64,000 bases of DNA from Panacagrimonas sp963975245 (GCA_963975245.1 CAXBFJ010000005.1:248001-312000), one strand, 5' to 3'; shown: positions 19,001 to 27,540, counted from the stretch's first letter. Notes: generated from the sequence alone by a model not told the origin. Numbers and translations are program-made.

Positions 19001-22000
19001 GGTAGAGCACCTTGCGCAAATCCAGATTGAGCAGCGGCTTCAGGATGTCAGCGCAGCGGTCGACCTCTGCTCTGAAAACGGTTTCAGTTTCGTAGAGGTG
19101 GCGCCCCATGCCAACGTGCTGTGCACCCTGGCCGGGAAACATGAACACCAGTGATGGCGAAGGGTGGCTTGCTGATCCATTCACCCAGGCCTTGCCACGC
19201 AACTTTTCAGCGGCCTGCGCATTGTTCTGTGCCAATACGACCGCACGCTGAGCGTGACGGGTCCGTCCCCGATCCAGGCTGAAGGCCACGTCTGCAAGAG
19301 ATACTTCGGGGTTTTTCTCCAACCACTCTGCCAGTTGCTCTGCCTGCTGCTTCAAGGCAGCTTCTGTTTTGGCTGACAGCCGCAAGACCTGAAGGGCGCG
19401 CTTGGCCGGCGAAGATTCGCGCTTGGGCGCTTCTTCTAGCAGCGCGTGAAAGTTGGTGCCACCGAATCCAAACGAGGAAACGCCTGCAACCCGAACGCCA
19501 TTGGCATCCCAGGCCTGACGCGCATTGCTCAGAGTGAAGGGTGTGCCGTCGAAGCCGCAGTCCGGATTGGCATTTTCAAAGTTGGCGAGGGGTGGCAAGA
19601 CGCGCTCGTGCAGCATCATCGCTGTCTTGATCAGACCGGCAGCGGCAGCACCGGCGTCGAGGTGTCCGATATTGGCCTTGACTGAACCGAGCGCAATTTT
19701 CTTCGCGCCGACGTAAGCATCGTTCAGGCCGGTGATTTCAATCGGGTCACCCAGAGGCGTTCCCGTACCGTGAGCTTCAACGTAGGACACCTGCTCAGGT
19801 AACAAGCCAGAGGCCTGCAGGGCAGCCTGAATGACCGTGGCCTGACCCTTGGCAGAAGGGGCCGTGAAAGCAACTTTGTCAGCGCCGTCGTTATTGATGG
19901 CGCTGCCAGCAATGACGGCATAGACGGTATCGCCATCAGCCTGGGCTTCTTCAAGCCGTTTGAGAACTAGGCATCCCACACCGGCAGTTAGCACCATGCC
20001 GGAAGCTTGCTCATCAAACGGACGGATGCGCCCATCGCGAGACAGCGGGCCACCTTCGGCAAAAAGATATCCGCGCTTGAAAGGTACGGGCACGCTGGCA
20101 CCGCCAACGATGGCCAGGTCGCAGTCTCCCGTGCGCAAAGCCTGACAGGCGATATGTGTGGCCACACCCGAACTGGAGCATGCGTTCTGGACGCTCACGG
20201 CCGGACCATGCAGATCGAGCTTGAACGCAATGCGGCTGGCTACGTAATCCTTGTCGTTACCGATCAGGGTGTAGTCCATCGCATTCCCGCGATACTCGGG
20301 ATGCGTGCTCAGGTTGCTGGAAAAGTACTGATTGCGTGCGACACCGGCATAGACACCGATACGACCTTCATAGCGTTGCGGATCACAGCCCGCGTGCTCC
20401 ATGGCATTGACGGCCGCTTCCAGCATCAATCGCTGCTGCGGATCAATCAGTGAAGCTTCGCGTGGTGAGGTACCAAAGTAGGCGGCATCGAAGCAGTCTG
20501 CGTGCTCAACCCAGCCAGCGGTGCGTACGTAATTAGGGTCGGCAATGTCTTCCGCCGAGACGCCGGCCTTCTGAAGTTCTTCGTCGCTCAGTTCGCCCAG
20601 GCCGCTACGTCCGGCAAGAACGTTCTCCCAGAACTCGGAAACATCTTTTGCGCCAGGGAAGCGCCCGGACATGCCGATGATGGCAATTTTTCCCGAGCCA
20701 CCCAGGTTCTGCGACATGCGCTGCGTATCGCCGCGGGTTTGCTGCTTTGCGCCGTGTGGTGTGCTGACGCGGCTTCCAGTCAGATTGGAAACCGCATCTG
20801 GAAACTGCTGCTGCAGGTATCGCGAGAAACTGGTGATGGTTGGGTTTGCAAAGAACTGTGCAATGGGCAGGCGCACTTCAAGAGCGTGACCCATGCGCGA
20901 CACAAACTGGATGGCCTTTAGAGAGCTGCCACCGGCCTCAAAGAAGCGGTCATCAGCGCCCACATCGGAATATCCCAGCAGTCTGCGCCAGATGACGGCG
21001 ATCCGTTCTTCCAGGGGCCCCATCGGTTGGCGAAAACTGGTGGGCATGGATGGCCGTCGTGGGGTCGGCTTTGGAAGCTTCATACGATCGATCTTGCCGC
21101 TGGATGTCAGCGGAAATTCGTCGAGAAAAGTCCAGGCCGAAGGCACCATGAATTCCGGCAGTCGCTGCTCCAGATACTCCCGCAGTGCGATGACGTCTGC
21201 GTTCTGCTCGCTCGCGAGCTGCACGTATGCCGCCAGGATACGGTCGCCCATGGCGTCAGTCGGCGCGGTGACTACCGCTGCGCGTACTGCAGAATGCCGA
21301 GTCAGGGCCGTCTCCACCTCGCTCAGTTCAATGCGGTATCCACCCACTTTGACCAGGTGATCGATGCGACCGTGATACTCGATAACGCCGCTTTCGCGAT
21401 AGGAGACCAGATCACCACTTCGGTAGAGAGTGGTGCCGGCCTCAAAAGGATTGGGGACGAACACTTCGGCGGTCTTGTCCGGCATGTTGAGATAGCCGCC
21501 GCCAACACCCGCACCACTGACACACAGTTCGCCCTTTTCGCCAATGCCGACCGGACGCAGACGATCGTCAACGATGTAGCAGCGCATGTTGGGCAGGGGC
21601 TTGCCGATGGGCGCGTATTCTCCTTGACCAAGGTCGGAAGGGGTGATGACCTGGTAGGTGTAAAGATCACTGCACTCGGAAGGTCCGCAAGCGTTTACAA
21701 AATGCACATTAAAGTCTGGCCGGCGCAGCCACGGCGCAATCCGCGCATAGGGCAGGGCCTCGCCTGCGATGCAGGCACCGGTGATCGAGGACAACTGCCT
21801 GAAGGTGGTTTCGTTTGCGTCATCAAGCAGTCCGAACAAACCCGTGGGCGTGCATGACAACAGGGTCACCCGGTCTCGCTCGATGGTGTCCAGAATCAGG
21901 GCTGCGTCGTAAACCTCCGAGTCCAGCAATACCGCAGTGCCGCCACTGATGAGCGGAGCGAAAATGCTTTTCTGGGTCAGATCGAATCCGACGGAGGTCA

Positions 22001-22652
22001 TCATCAGCATTCTGGAGTCCGCGTTCAGCGAGAATTCTTCGCGGACCCAGTGATACAGGTTGCTCACACCACGGTAAAAGTTGATGCAGCCCTTTGGTCG
22101 CCCGGTCGAACCGGAGGTGAAGACCATATAGAAGCGGTCTTCCTGCGAAACTTCGACGCCCGGATTGCTGCTCGGTTGGGTGGAGAGATCGCACTCGTCG
22201 AGCAGGACGACCTGATCGATCTTCCCCGCTGCCTTGGCCGCCAGGCCTGCCTGCGTGATCAGGACCTTGGCACCGGAGTCTTCCAGGATGTAGCTGATAC
22301 GGTCATCCGGGTACTGGGTGTCAATTGGGACGTAGCAGGCTCCGGTCTTGAGGATGGCCATCATCGCGACCACCATGTCCGGTGTCCGCTGGTGCAGCAT
22401 CGCAACCACGTCACCACGCTGGCAGCCTAGCTGTACCAGATGGTGGGCAAGCTGGTTCGCACGGGTGTTGAGTTCGCCATAACTCAAACTGGCGTCACCG
22501 CAGATCACCGCGGTAGCGCCCGGCGCTGAATCGGCCAGACGTTCAAACAGAAGGGGGACAGGTTCCTGCGGGATGGTCTTGTCTGTCGCATTCCATTGGC
22601 GCAAGACCAAATCGCGATCTGTATCGCCGAGCAGGATGTTGCTGGTACTCAT
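16089..22652 (-). CDS. Hybrid NRPS-PKS megasynthase, A-PCP-KS-AT-ACP-aminotransferase
   Basis: 2187 residues. Adenylation domain about 10-520 (TSGSTGRPKG, FDLTQKSIFAPL, LTSSGKIDR). PCP with S577 in AGGSSLKAI. Ketosynthase about 650-1075, with C825 in ACSSSG and histidines in EAHGTGTPLGD and NIGHLDAGAA. Acyltransferase about 1170-1470, with S1265 in GHSVGEF and HAFH near 1364, the malonyl-type motif. ACP with S1596 in LGCDSLLL. PLP-dependent aminotransferase of the glutamate-semialdehyde type about 1720-2110, with lysine K1964 in SYGKVFGGG and DEVITGFR. No ketoreductase is present. The predicted logic is to load one amino or other acid, extend with malonate and convert the beta-keto group to a beta-amine, as in mycosubtilin/iturin synthases, then pass it to the C-A-PCP protein. 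The first adenylation domain has an unfamiliar code, so its substrate is unknown. Confidence 0.95.
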   Translation of the reverse strand: MSTSNILLGDTDRDLVLRQWNATDKTIPQEPVPLLFERLADSAPGATAVICGDASLSYGELNTRANQLAHHLVQLGCQRGDVVAMLHQRTPDMVVAMMAILKTGACYVPIDTQYPDDRISYILEDSGAKVLITQAGLAAKAAGKIDQVVLLDECDLSTQPSSNPGVEVSQEDRFYMVFTSGSTGRPKGCINFYRGVSNLYHWVREEFSLNADSRMLMMTSVGFDLTQKSIFAPLISGGTAVLLDSEVYDAALILDTIERDRVTLLSCTPTGLFGLLDDANETTFRQLSSITGACIAGEALPYARIAPWLRRPDFNVHFVNACGPSECSDLYTYQVITPSDLGQGEYAPIGKPLPNMRCYIVDDRLRPVGIGEKGELCVSGAGVGGGYLNMPDKTAEVFVPNPFEAGTTLYRSGDLVSYRESGVIEYHGRIDHLVKVGGYRIELSEVETALTRHSAVRAAVVTAPTDAMGDRILAAYVQLASEQNADVIALREYLEQRLPEFMVPSAWTFLDEFPLTSSGKIDRMKLPKPTPRRPSMPTSFRQPMGPLEERIAVIWRRLLGYSDVGADDRFFEAGGSSLKAIQFVSRMGHALEVRLPIAQFFANPTITSFSRYLQQQFPDAVSNLTGSRVSTPHGAKQQTRGDTQRMSQNLGGSGKIAIIGMSGRFPGAKDVSEFWENVLAGRSGLGELSDEELQKAGVSAEDIADPNYVRTAGWVEHADCFDAAYFGTSPREASLIDPQQRLMLEAAVNAMEHAGCDPQRYEGRIGVYAGVARNQYFSSNLSTHPEYRGNAMDYTLIGNDKDYVASRIAFKLDLHGPAVSVQNACSSSGVATHIACQALRTGDCDLAIVGGASVPVPFKRGYLFAEGGPLSRDGRIRPFDEQASGMVLTAGVGCLVLKRLEEAQADGDTVYAVIAGSAINNDGADKVAFTAPSAKGQATVIQAALQASGLLPEQVSYVEAHGTGTPLGDPIEITGLNDAYVGAKKIALGSVKANIGHLDAGAAAAGLIKTAMMLHERVLPPLANFENANPDCGFDGTPFTLSNARQAWDANGVRVAGVSSFGFGGTNFHALLEEAPKRESSPAKRALQVLRLSAKTEAALKQQAEQLAEWLEKNPEVSLADVAFSLDRGRTRHAQRAVVLAQNNAQAAEKLRGKAWVNGSASHPSPSLVFMFPGQGAQHVGMGRHLYETETVFRAEVDRCADILKPLLNLDLRKVLYPAAADAETAAETLRATQLAQPAIFTISYATAKLWQSWGLEAQHMIGHSVGEFVAATLAGVFELEDALSILAERARLMQSMPAGGMLAVRVPEEDARKFASEDVAIAGVNSPKLTVLSGTHAALDALKAKLDEEGIGTITLHTSHAFHSSMMEPVMAPFAEIVGRFALKIPQKDFYSSLTGKLIEARDAQDPEYWARQLRNAVRFAPGISELAEQTGCVFLECGPGQNLSTSTRQILSKAHQAQVIASLPHAGAADANDAEHFSEALGRLWMAGIEVPEARFYAGETRCVVGLPGYPFARTRHFIEADLAQGHAISASSTQTATADPLSDNVETAHAADVASSPVDQARVLATQVFVDVTGIEMSDEDRNKTFLELGCDSLLLTQVAAKLKNAFNTNIRFRQLLEDFTTLDALAEHLAPHVPAAGMSHGSKATAGSDAIVVSGAGANSSAPGKPFGAGTKIRKEKQDKLCPLQRRSLDALIERYIARSSGSKASAAKHRAYLADPRTVSGFTPLWKEIVYPIVSTRSDGAYVWDVDGNQYIDVLNGFGSTFFGHKPEFVNQAIREQLERGYEIGPIQDFIGEAAERFTRMVKLPRVAFCNTGSEAVSAAVRCARTVTGKDLVVSFVGDYHGIHDEVIVRPGPQGRGLPAASGIPNSHVANTLILEYGDPASLEILKSRVNEVAAILIEPVQSRKLELQPREFMHACREIATQADCALIMDEVITGFRSAPGGAQEYFGVKADLASYGKVFGGGMPIGAVAGISKYMDALDGGHWQFGDESMPEVGVTYFAGTFVRHPINMAAVLAVLKHLEANPNVQAEMNARNAEFVGRIRDVLTELQAPLRVNYFSSIWRFDFTQDEPFGELFYYYLRERGLQSYDGRLAVMTTAHTDEILEQILAIYRDAIICMQAEGLLGRIGEPVVMGQSSAHSGSIWYQPPKPGARVGRDEAGNPGWYVPDPEQPGRFQHIGTIN

Positions 22653-22702
22653 CTGTATTTCCCCGTTGCTACTGGCTCAACAAGAGCCGATATCTCTCAA
22701 AA

Positions 22703-24679
22703 TCAGTCGTCCAAGAGAGACGAATGTATGCCTAACTCCTTGATTTGCATGAGTGCGTGCAGGCTTTGTGGGTTCTTGATCGCTGCAATATTTCGGGGAG
22801 TCCTGCCATTCAGAAGATCCTGCACCGCACGCTCTGATCTTTTGGCGTTGTGAGTCTGCGGAAGTTCTGCCACAGCATAGATGCTGTCTGGCACGTGAGT
22901 CATTCCTGCCTTCTGCTTCAACTCGCGCTTGATACGAAACAGCAATGGCTTGTCCAGATCAACGCCCGCAGCAAGCACGACAAACAGGATAAGCCTCTTT
23001 CCACCGGGCAGGGTTTCATCTGACTGGTCTACCGCCATGGACTCAAGCACTTCCGGAATCTGTCCTACGATGCCGTAGATCTCGGCCGGGCCAATGCGGA
23101 TACCACGAATATTCAGAACACCATCGGAGCGCCCGAGAATCCTCGCGCCGCCAGAAGGGGTCAGCTTGATCAGATCACCGTGGGTCCAGACATTCTCATT
23201 CTGTGCAAAGTAGGCATTGTGAAAGCGCGCACCATCGACATCCCCGTACAGCCCGGTCGGGCGGGAGGGGAAGGGCTTGATGCAGACCAGTTCTCCGGTG
23301 CCCTGCTGCAAATTTTCATGACCATCCCGCGCGCGCACGTCCAGCCCGAGACTGATGCACTGACTTTCACCACGTTGCACCCTGAGCATGGGATTGCCCA
23401 GAACGAAACAGCCAATGATGTCGCTTCCTCCGGATATAGATTGCAGCGGAAGCGGGCCAAAGGCCTCAGCGACAAAGTCATAGAGATCGTCGTAGAGGAT
23501 TGAGCCCGTGGACAGGATGGCCCGAAGTGCAGGCCAGGCGAATCGCTCACGCGGGTTGATCTCACTTTCCTGCAGAAATCGCAGAAATGCCGGGCTAGTC
23601 CCAAAAACACTGACATCCTGCCCGGCCAGTGCGCGAAGAAGCGAATCACTCTCAGGGTAGGTAGGTGAGCCGTCGTAAACCAGAACTCGCGCGCCGGTCG
23701 CCAGCCCGGATATCAGCCAGTTCCACATCATCCAGCCAGTGCTGGTCATGAAACACAGTGTGTCGCCCTTCTTGAGGTCGGTGTGGAGTACCAGCTCTTT
23801 GAGATGCTCGAGCAATGTGCCGCCGTGACCGTGCACGATACATTTTGGCGCGCCGGTTGTTCCCGAGGAAAAAAGGATGAAAAGGGGATGGTCAAAGGGC
23901 AGCCTGACAAAGGCATCCAGAGGAGCGCCCTGGGCGAGAACCGACAGCCGCTCAAGGCGGACGGACGGTTCAAATTCCAGCTCGCCGTCGTCAAGCAGGA
24001 TCAGGAATCTGACCGAGGGCAGTTGTTCAAGAAGCTGCTGAATCATGGGGCTCAGAGAGCGCCGCTGACCTTGCAGCAGCAAGCTGGAATGGACAAACAG
24101 GGCTTCGGGCGCGAGCGGACCGAAGCGGCTGAGAATGCTCTCGGGGCCGAGGTCGGGGGATACCGATGACCAGCTCGCGCCTATTGCCGCGCTGGCAAGG
24201 GCGGCCACGACGGCGTTTCCATCATTACGAGCCAGCGCACAAACTCGACAGCTTTGATCCAACCCCAGCCGCGCAAGGCTGCCGGCGCAGGCCATGACCT
24301 GCCCGCGCAATTCCGATCGGGTGTAATGCCTCAGATTTCCATCTTCTTCCAGAGCGGACAAAACGATGTCTGTGTTTTGCTCTCCTGGCCGGGCACGCAG
24401 CAGATTCTCGGAGTAATTGAGCCGAAGATCAGGAAAGAAGCGCGCCTGCTCAACCGTGTCGGCCACACAGACTGTTCGGGGATCGCCATCAAACGTTGGA
24501 TCAAAATACGCCAGCGCCGTTGACCAGAAATCGCGATAGCACCCGGTTGACCAGCTATGCAGCGCGGCCCAGTCTGGCAGTTCCAGACCCGTCCTCTCGC
24601 GTGCGAATTCGATAAAGCGCGCAAGCTGGCTCTCTGATCCCAGAGCAGCTTTAGCAGTAGCTGGCGCGTGCTCGGTCAC
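22703..24679 (-). CDS. Acetoacetyl-CoA-synthetase-like AMP-forming acyl ligase
   Basis: 658 residues, the usual length for AacS. Motifs are LNYSENLL near 90, FSSGTTGAPKCIVHGHGG at about 268-285, the AacS-typical STGWMMWNWLISGL and LVYDGSPTYPES, GRSDGVLNIRGIRIG, and the C-terminal catalytic lysine K613 in LPQTHNAKRSE. AacS enzymes activate acetoacetate or other short 3-oxo/3-hydroxy acids with ATP. The GTG start follows directly on the TAA of the carrier-protein gene (TAAGTG), which implies translational coupling. The likely partner is therefore that carrier protein rather than only free CoA, which would make it the DltA equivalent of the operon. The closest alternative is a plain AacS for polyhydroxybutyrate turnover. 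Confidence 0.85.
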   Translation of the reverse strand: MTEHAPATAKAALGSESQLARFIEFARERTGLELPDWAALHSWSTGCYRDFWSTALAYFDPTFDGDPRTVCVADTVEQARFFPDLRLNYSENLLRARPGEQNTDIVLSALEEDGNLRHYTRSELRGQVMACAGSLARLGLDQSCRVCALARNDGNAVVAALASAAIGASWSSVSPDLGPESILSRFGPLAPEALFVHSSLLLQGQRRSLSPMIQQLLEQLPSVRFLILLDDGELEFEPSVRLERLSVLAQGAPLDAFVRLPFDHPLFILFSSGTTGAPKCIVHGHGGTLLEHLKELVLHTDLKKGDTLCFMTSTGWMMWNWLISGLATGARVLVYDGSPTYPESDSLLRALAGQDVSVFGTSPAFLRFLQESEINPRERFAWPALRAILSTGSILYDDLYDFVAEAFGPLPLQSISGGSDIIGCFVLGNPMLRVQRGESQCISLGLDVRARDGHENLQQGTGELVCIKPFPSRPTGLYGDVDGARFHNAYFAQNENVWTHGDLIKLTPSGGARILGRSDGVLNIRGIRIGPAEIYGIVGQIPEVLESMAVDQSDETLPGGKRLILFVVLAAGVDLDKPLLFRIKRELKQKAGMTHVPDSIYAVAELPQTHNAKRSERAVQDLLNGRTPRNIAAIKNPQSLHALMQIKELGIHSSLLDD

Positions 24680-24943
24680 TTAGCCGGCCTTGAAATCCGG
24701 GTGTGACGAGATATAGGCCGCGATCTTGTTCATGGAATCAAAGTTATCGCGGCTCAGACTCTTGCGATCAATCTTGAGTGCGAATGTCTTTTCCAGAAAC
24801 ATCGTCAGATTCACGTAACCCAGACTATCCAGCACGCCGTTATCCAGCAGGGACATGTCGTCATCTTTGATCAGACTCTGGGCATCACCAAAATGGTAGT
24901 TGTCATCAAGCCATTCAATCACTGCGCTTTTGATCTTTTCCAC
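24680..24943 (-). CDS. Stand-alone DltC-like acyl carrier protein
   Basis: 87 residues, acidic and helical. The phosphopantetheine attachment serine is S40 in GVLDSLGYV. The spacing LLDNGVLDS, a carrier helix II with few acidic residues, and the tail DNFDSMNKIAAYI resemble DltC (D-alanyl carrier protein) more than the fatty-acid AcpP at 39815. It sits between the MBOAT gene (30 bases upstream) and the AMP-ligase gene (directly abutting downstream). It would hold the acyl group activated by the ligase and present it to the MBOAT protein at the membrane. Confidence 0.88.
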   Translation of the reverse strand: MEKIKSAVIEWLDDNYHFGDAQSLIKDDDMSLLDNGVLDSLGYVNLTMFLEKTFALKIDRKSLSRDNFDSMNKIAAYISSHPDFKAG

Positions 24944-24973
24944 GGGTAGGTGTCCTTTGCTGACCTTGCAGTC

Positions 24974-26443
24974 CTAAAACTGAGCGTAAACGAATGCGCC
25001 CTCGGATAGGGGCTTGAAGAGAAAAAGGTACACGATGACTGTGCCATAGCTCACGCCGCGCAATACGGCCGGGGCACTGAACAGCGTTCGCACAATGGCC
25101 TGACCGCGTTGCGTTGCGCTGAGGTGATAGATCGGCACCATCAGCAGGCACAAGGACGTGTTCAAGGCGTCGCCGAGGCTGGCAAAGCGATAGCTCAGTT
25201 CACCGCCGCTGCCAAGCAGCCCGCTCAAAAACGGCAGGGCCACGCTCAGCTCTTGGGCCCGGAACGGAATCAGCGAAAGCAGGAACCAGCCCTGCGTGAG
25301 TATCCAGCCCAGAACCAGATAGCTCCGGGTTTTTCTCCTGGCGACCCAGGCTCGGTCTTTCCGACACAGCCCGCGGTAAAACTCGTCCCAGCGGTGGGCA
25401 ATGGCCAGTGCCGCACCGTGCAGCGCGCCCCACAGAACAAACATCCAAGTCGCGCCATGCCATAAACCGCTGACAACCAGCACGATAAACAGGCCCGCCG
25501 CGAGTCGCCCGCGCATGAAACCGTCGCCCGTGACGAGCGGGGTATAAATGTATTCGAACAGAATATTGGTCAGCGAAATGTGCCAGCGGCTCCAGAATTC
25601 GCTGATATTGCGGGCAAGGAATGGGAACCGGAAATTCTCGATCAGCTGCAGGCTGAAGAAACGCGCCAGACCCAGTGCGATCAGGCTGTAACCGGCAAAG
25701 TCGCAGAAAATCTGGAAGGCATAGGCAAGCAGGGCCAGCCAGTGACTGAAGGTGTCGTAGCTACCGGGGTCTGCATATACCGGGTCAACGATCTTGGTCA
25801 GGGTCGCCGCCACAAGGAACTTCATGACGTAACCAAGCAGAAACTCGAACCCACCCCGCGAGAACTGCTCCGCACTCGGAGCACGCGGCTTTTCCATTTG
25901 GTCGAGCAGGTCACCTCGCGGGATGGGGCCAGACACCAGTTGCGGAAAGAAGGCGGTAAAGGTGGCGAAACTCAGCAGCGAGCGCGGTCCCTCGCGACGA
26001 CCATATGACACGTCCACCAGATACGCGGTGAGTTGCAGGGTCCAGAACGAAATGCCGATTGGCAGAATCCAGGACAGGGCAGGGATGTCGATGCCACTAC
26101 CGAATATCTTGCTCAGGCTCTCAATGGTGCCGGCAAAGAATCCGAGATACTTGAGCAGCAGAAGCTGGCCGATGTTGTATAGGACCCCGATCAGGCGGAC
26201 CGATTTGCCGTGTACCGGTGTTCCATGGCTATCGCGCTGCCTGAGTGCCTGCAGCAGGGCGTAGTTCACGCCAGTAGCAAGAAGAAACAGCAGAATCGCC
26301 TTTGGTCCCCAGCTGATGAAGAAGATATAGCTGGCGATCAACAGAACCAGATTCTGAGCGGCCGGACGGCGCGGCACCAGCCAATACAGGGCCACTGTCG
26401 TCGGCAGGAAAAACAGCAGGAACAGGATGCCGGAGAAGCTCAT
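24974..26443 (-). CDS. MBOAT-family membrane O-acyltransferase (AlgI/DltB-like)
   Basis: 489 residues with about ten hydrophobic segments. Family landmarks are LPIGISFWTLQLTAYLVDV, FPQLVSGPIPR, FWSRWHISLTN (H288) and SGLWHGATWMF with the catalytic histidine H329. AlgI and DltB use an activated acyl donor in the cytoplasm to acylate a polymer outside, each working with an SGNH-type partner. The start overlaps the stop of that partner's gene by four bases (ATGA), which supports a complex. The acyl donor is probably the neighbouring carrier protein. The acceptor is not encoded here, but the exopolysaccharide of the adjacent eps genes is a candidate. Confidence 0.92.
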   Translation of the reverse strand: MSFSGILFLLFFLPTTVALYWLVPRRPAAQNLVLLIASYIFFISWGPKAILLFLLATGVNYALLQALRQRDSHGTPVHGKSVRLIGVLYNIGQLLLLKYLGFFAGTIESLSKIFGSGIDIPALSWILPIGISFWTLQLTAYLVDVSYGRREGPRSLLSFATFTAFFPQLVSGPIPRGDLLDQMEKPRAPSAEQFSRGGFEFLLGYVMKFLVAATLTKIVDPVYADPGSYDTFSHWLALLAYAFQIFCDFAGYSLIALGLARFFSLQLIENFRFPFLARNISEFWSRWHISLTNILFEYIYTPLVTGDGFMRGRLAAGLFIVLVVSGLWHGATWMFVLWGALHGAALAIAHRWDEFYRGLCRKDRAWVARRKTRSYLVLGWILTQGWFLLSLIPFRAQELSVALPFLSGLLGSGGELSYRFASLGDALNTSLCLLMVPIYHLSATQRGQAIVRTLFSAPAVLRGVSYGTVIVYLFLFKPLSEGAFVYAQF

Positions 26444-27528
26444 TGCGATGCTCCGGAAACAGTCTGACCATTGTTGTCGGCGCGCCCCGCATCTTCAGCT
26501 CGGCTCGTTGTCGCGAAGGGGGAGCGCAAGCTGCTAAACGGCCCTGTCAGGGCCCACTCCAGAACCTTCCGTTCGCCTGACGGCAGAAGGTGATCAAGGT
26601 CAGGCCGAAAATCTGAATCGGCAAGAACATTGGCTTGTTGCAGGTCAATAATCGGGATGTTGCGCGGTACTGTGTAGCTCATGAGCGCGTCCTTGAAAGC
26701 GCTTGAAACCGCCAATACTTCCGGCGTCTGCGCCTTGGGAATAATTGGCCAGGTCACGATGGCGACATCAAGGTTGCGTTGCGTGGCGAATCTCAGGGTT
26801 CGCTCCAGTGCTGCAAATTGGGGCTCGGTATCGCAATTCGATGTGCCGGGTTTGGACGAGGCAACCATTTCGATCCAGGACTCCAGGCGAAACCTCGCTG
26901 TTTCCGGGTCTTCCTTGCGCTCACCCTCACCACGGACAATTCCCTTTAGTGAGGGAATGATCCTGAAAGTGCCCCGGTCACTGGACAGGGCAGACCAGTG
27001 TGTAAGTTCATTCCACCTCTGATCGAGATAGTTGGTGTTGTAGCTAGTCTCACCTTTTGACACGAAATCGCGCAGGTAATCGCCTAGGGCCCATGCTCGC
27101 GACGGCAGATTTGGATAGGCATCTGCCGAACTGCAGGCGTCCCAGTAATTCGTGACCAGGACGAACTTCTTCAGACTCGGGCGTACGAGATTGCCGTTCG
27201 TGTCCTTTTCATCAATCAGGGGTTGGAGGCGATGCTGAAGCAACCAGTCGTAGGCATAGAGCTTGCCGCCTTCGATGGGAACAATAGCGATGCTCAAAGG
27301 CGGACTTTGCCCAGCGTAATGGCTGGCCAGCGGCAGAAACGAGCGCGCGTAGCTCGAGCCCAGAAACAACACTTCTGGGTCGTGGTCTTTGTAGTCGCTC
27401 AGTGATTCCACCGTTTCGTACTCGCGCGGCAACGGCGGCACGAAGTGCCCTATCAACGCGTCCAGCAGCAGCACCGTCGCTATTGCGGCGGCGACGACGA
27501 CGGCAATTGTTCTTACACTGTGTTTCAT
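26440..27528 (-). CDS. Membrane-anchored SGNH-type protein (AlgJ/AlgX/DltD-like partner of the MBOAT)
   Basis: 362 residues. One N-terminal membrane anchor (about 7-27, IAVVVAAAIATVLLLDALIG), then a periplasmic domain. Block I of the SGNH fold reads LFLGSSYARS, with S59 as candidate nucleophile. The terminal dyad reads DLDHLLPSGE, with D310 and H313 in the DxxH arrangement. Between them VTNYWDACSS could contribute the asparagine block. Overall similarity is low, so this rests on the two motifs, the anchor and the co-translation with the MBOAT gene, as for AlgJ-AlgI and DltD-DltB. It is the first gene of the operon. The last 35 residues are polar and probably unstructured. Confidence 0.72.
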   Translation of the reverse strand: MKHSVRTIAVVVAAAIATVLLLDALIGHFVPPLPREYETVESLSDYKDHDPEVLFLGSSYARSFLPLASHYAGQSPPLSIAIVPIEGGKLYAYDWLLQHRLQPLIDEKDTNGNLVRPSLKKFVLVTNYWDACSSADAYPNLPSRAWALGDYLRDFVSKGETSYNTNYLDQRWNELTHWSALSSDRGTFRIIPSLKGIVRGEGERKEDPETARFRLESWIEMVASSKPGTSNCDTEPQFAALERTLRFATQRNLDVAIVTWPIIPKAQTPEVLAVSSAFKDALMSYTVPRNIPIIDLQQANVLADSDFRPDLDHLLPSGERKVLEWALTGPFSSLRSPFATTSRAEDAGRADNNGQTVSGASQ

Positions 27529-27540
27529 CTTGTCTCGTTC

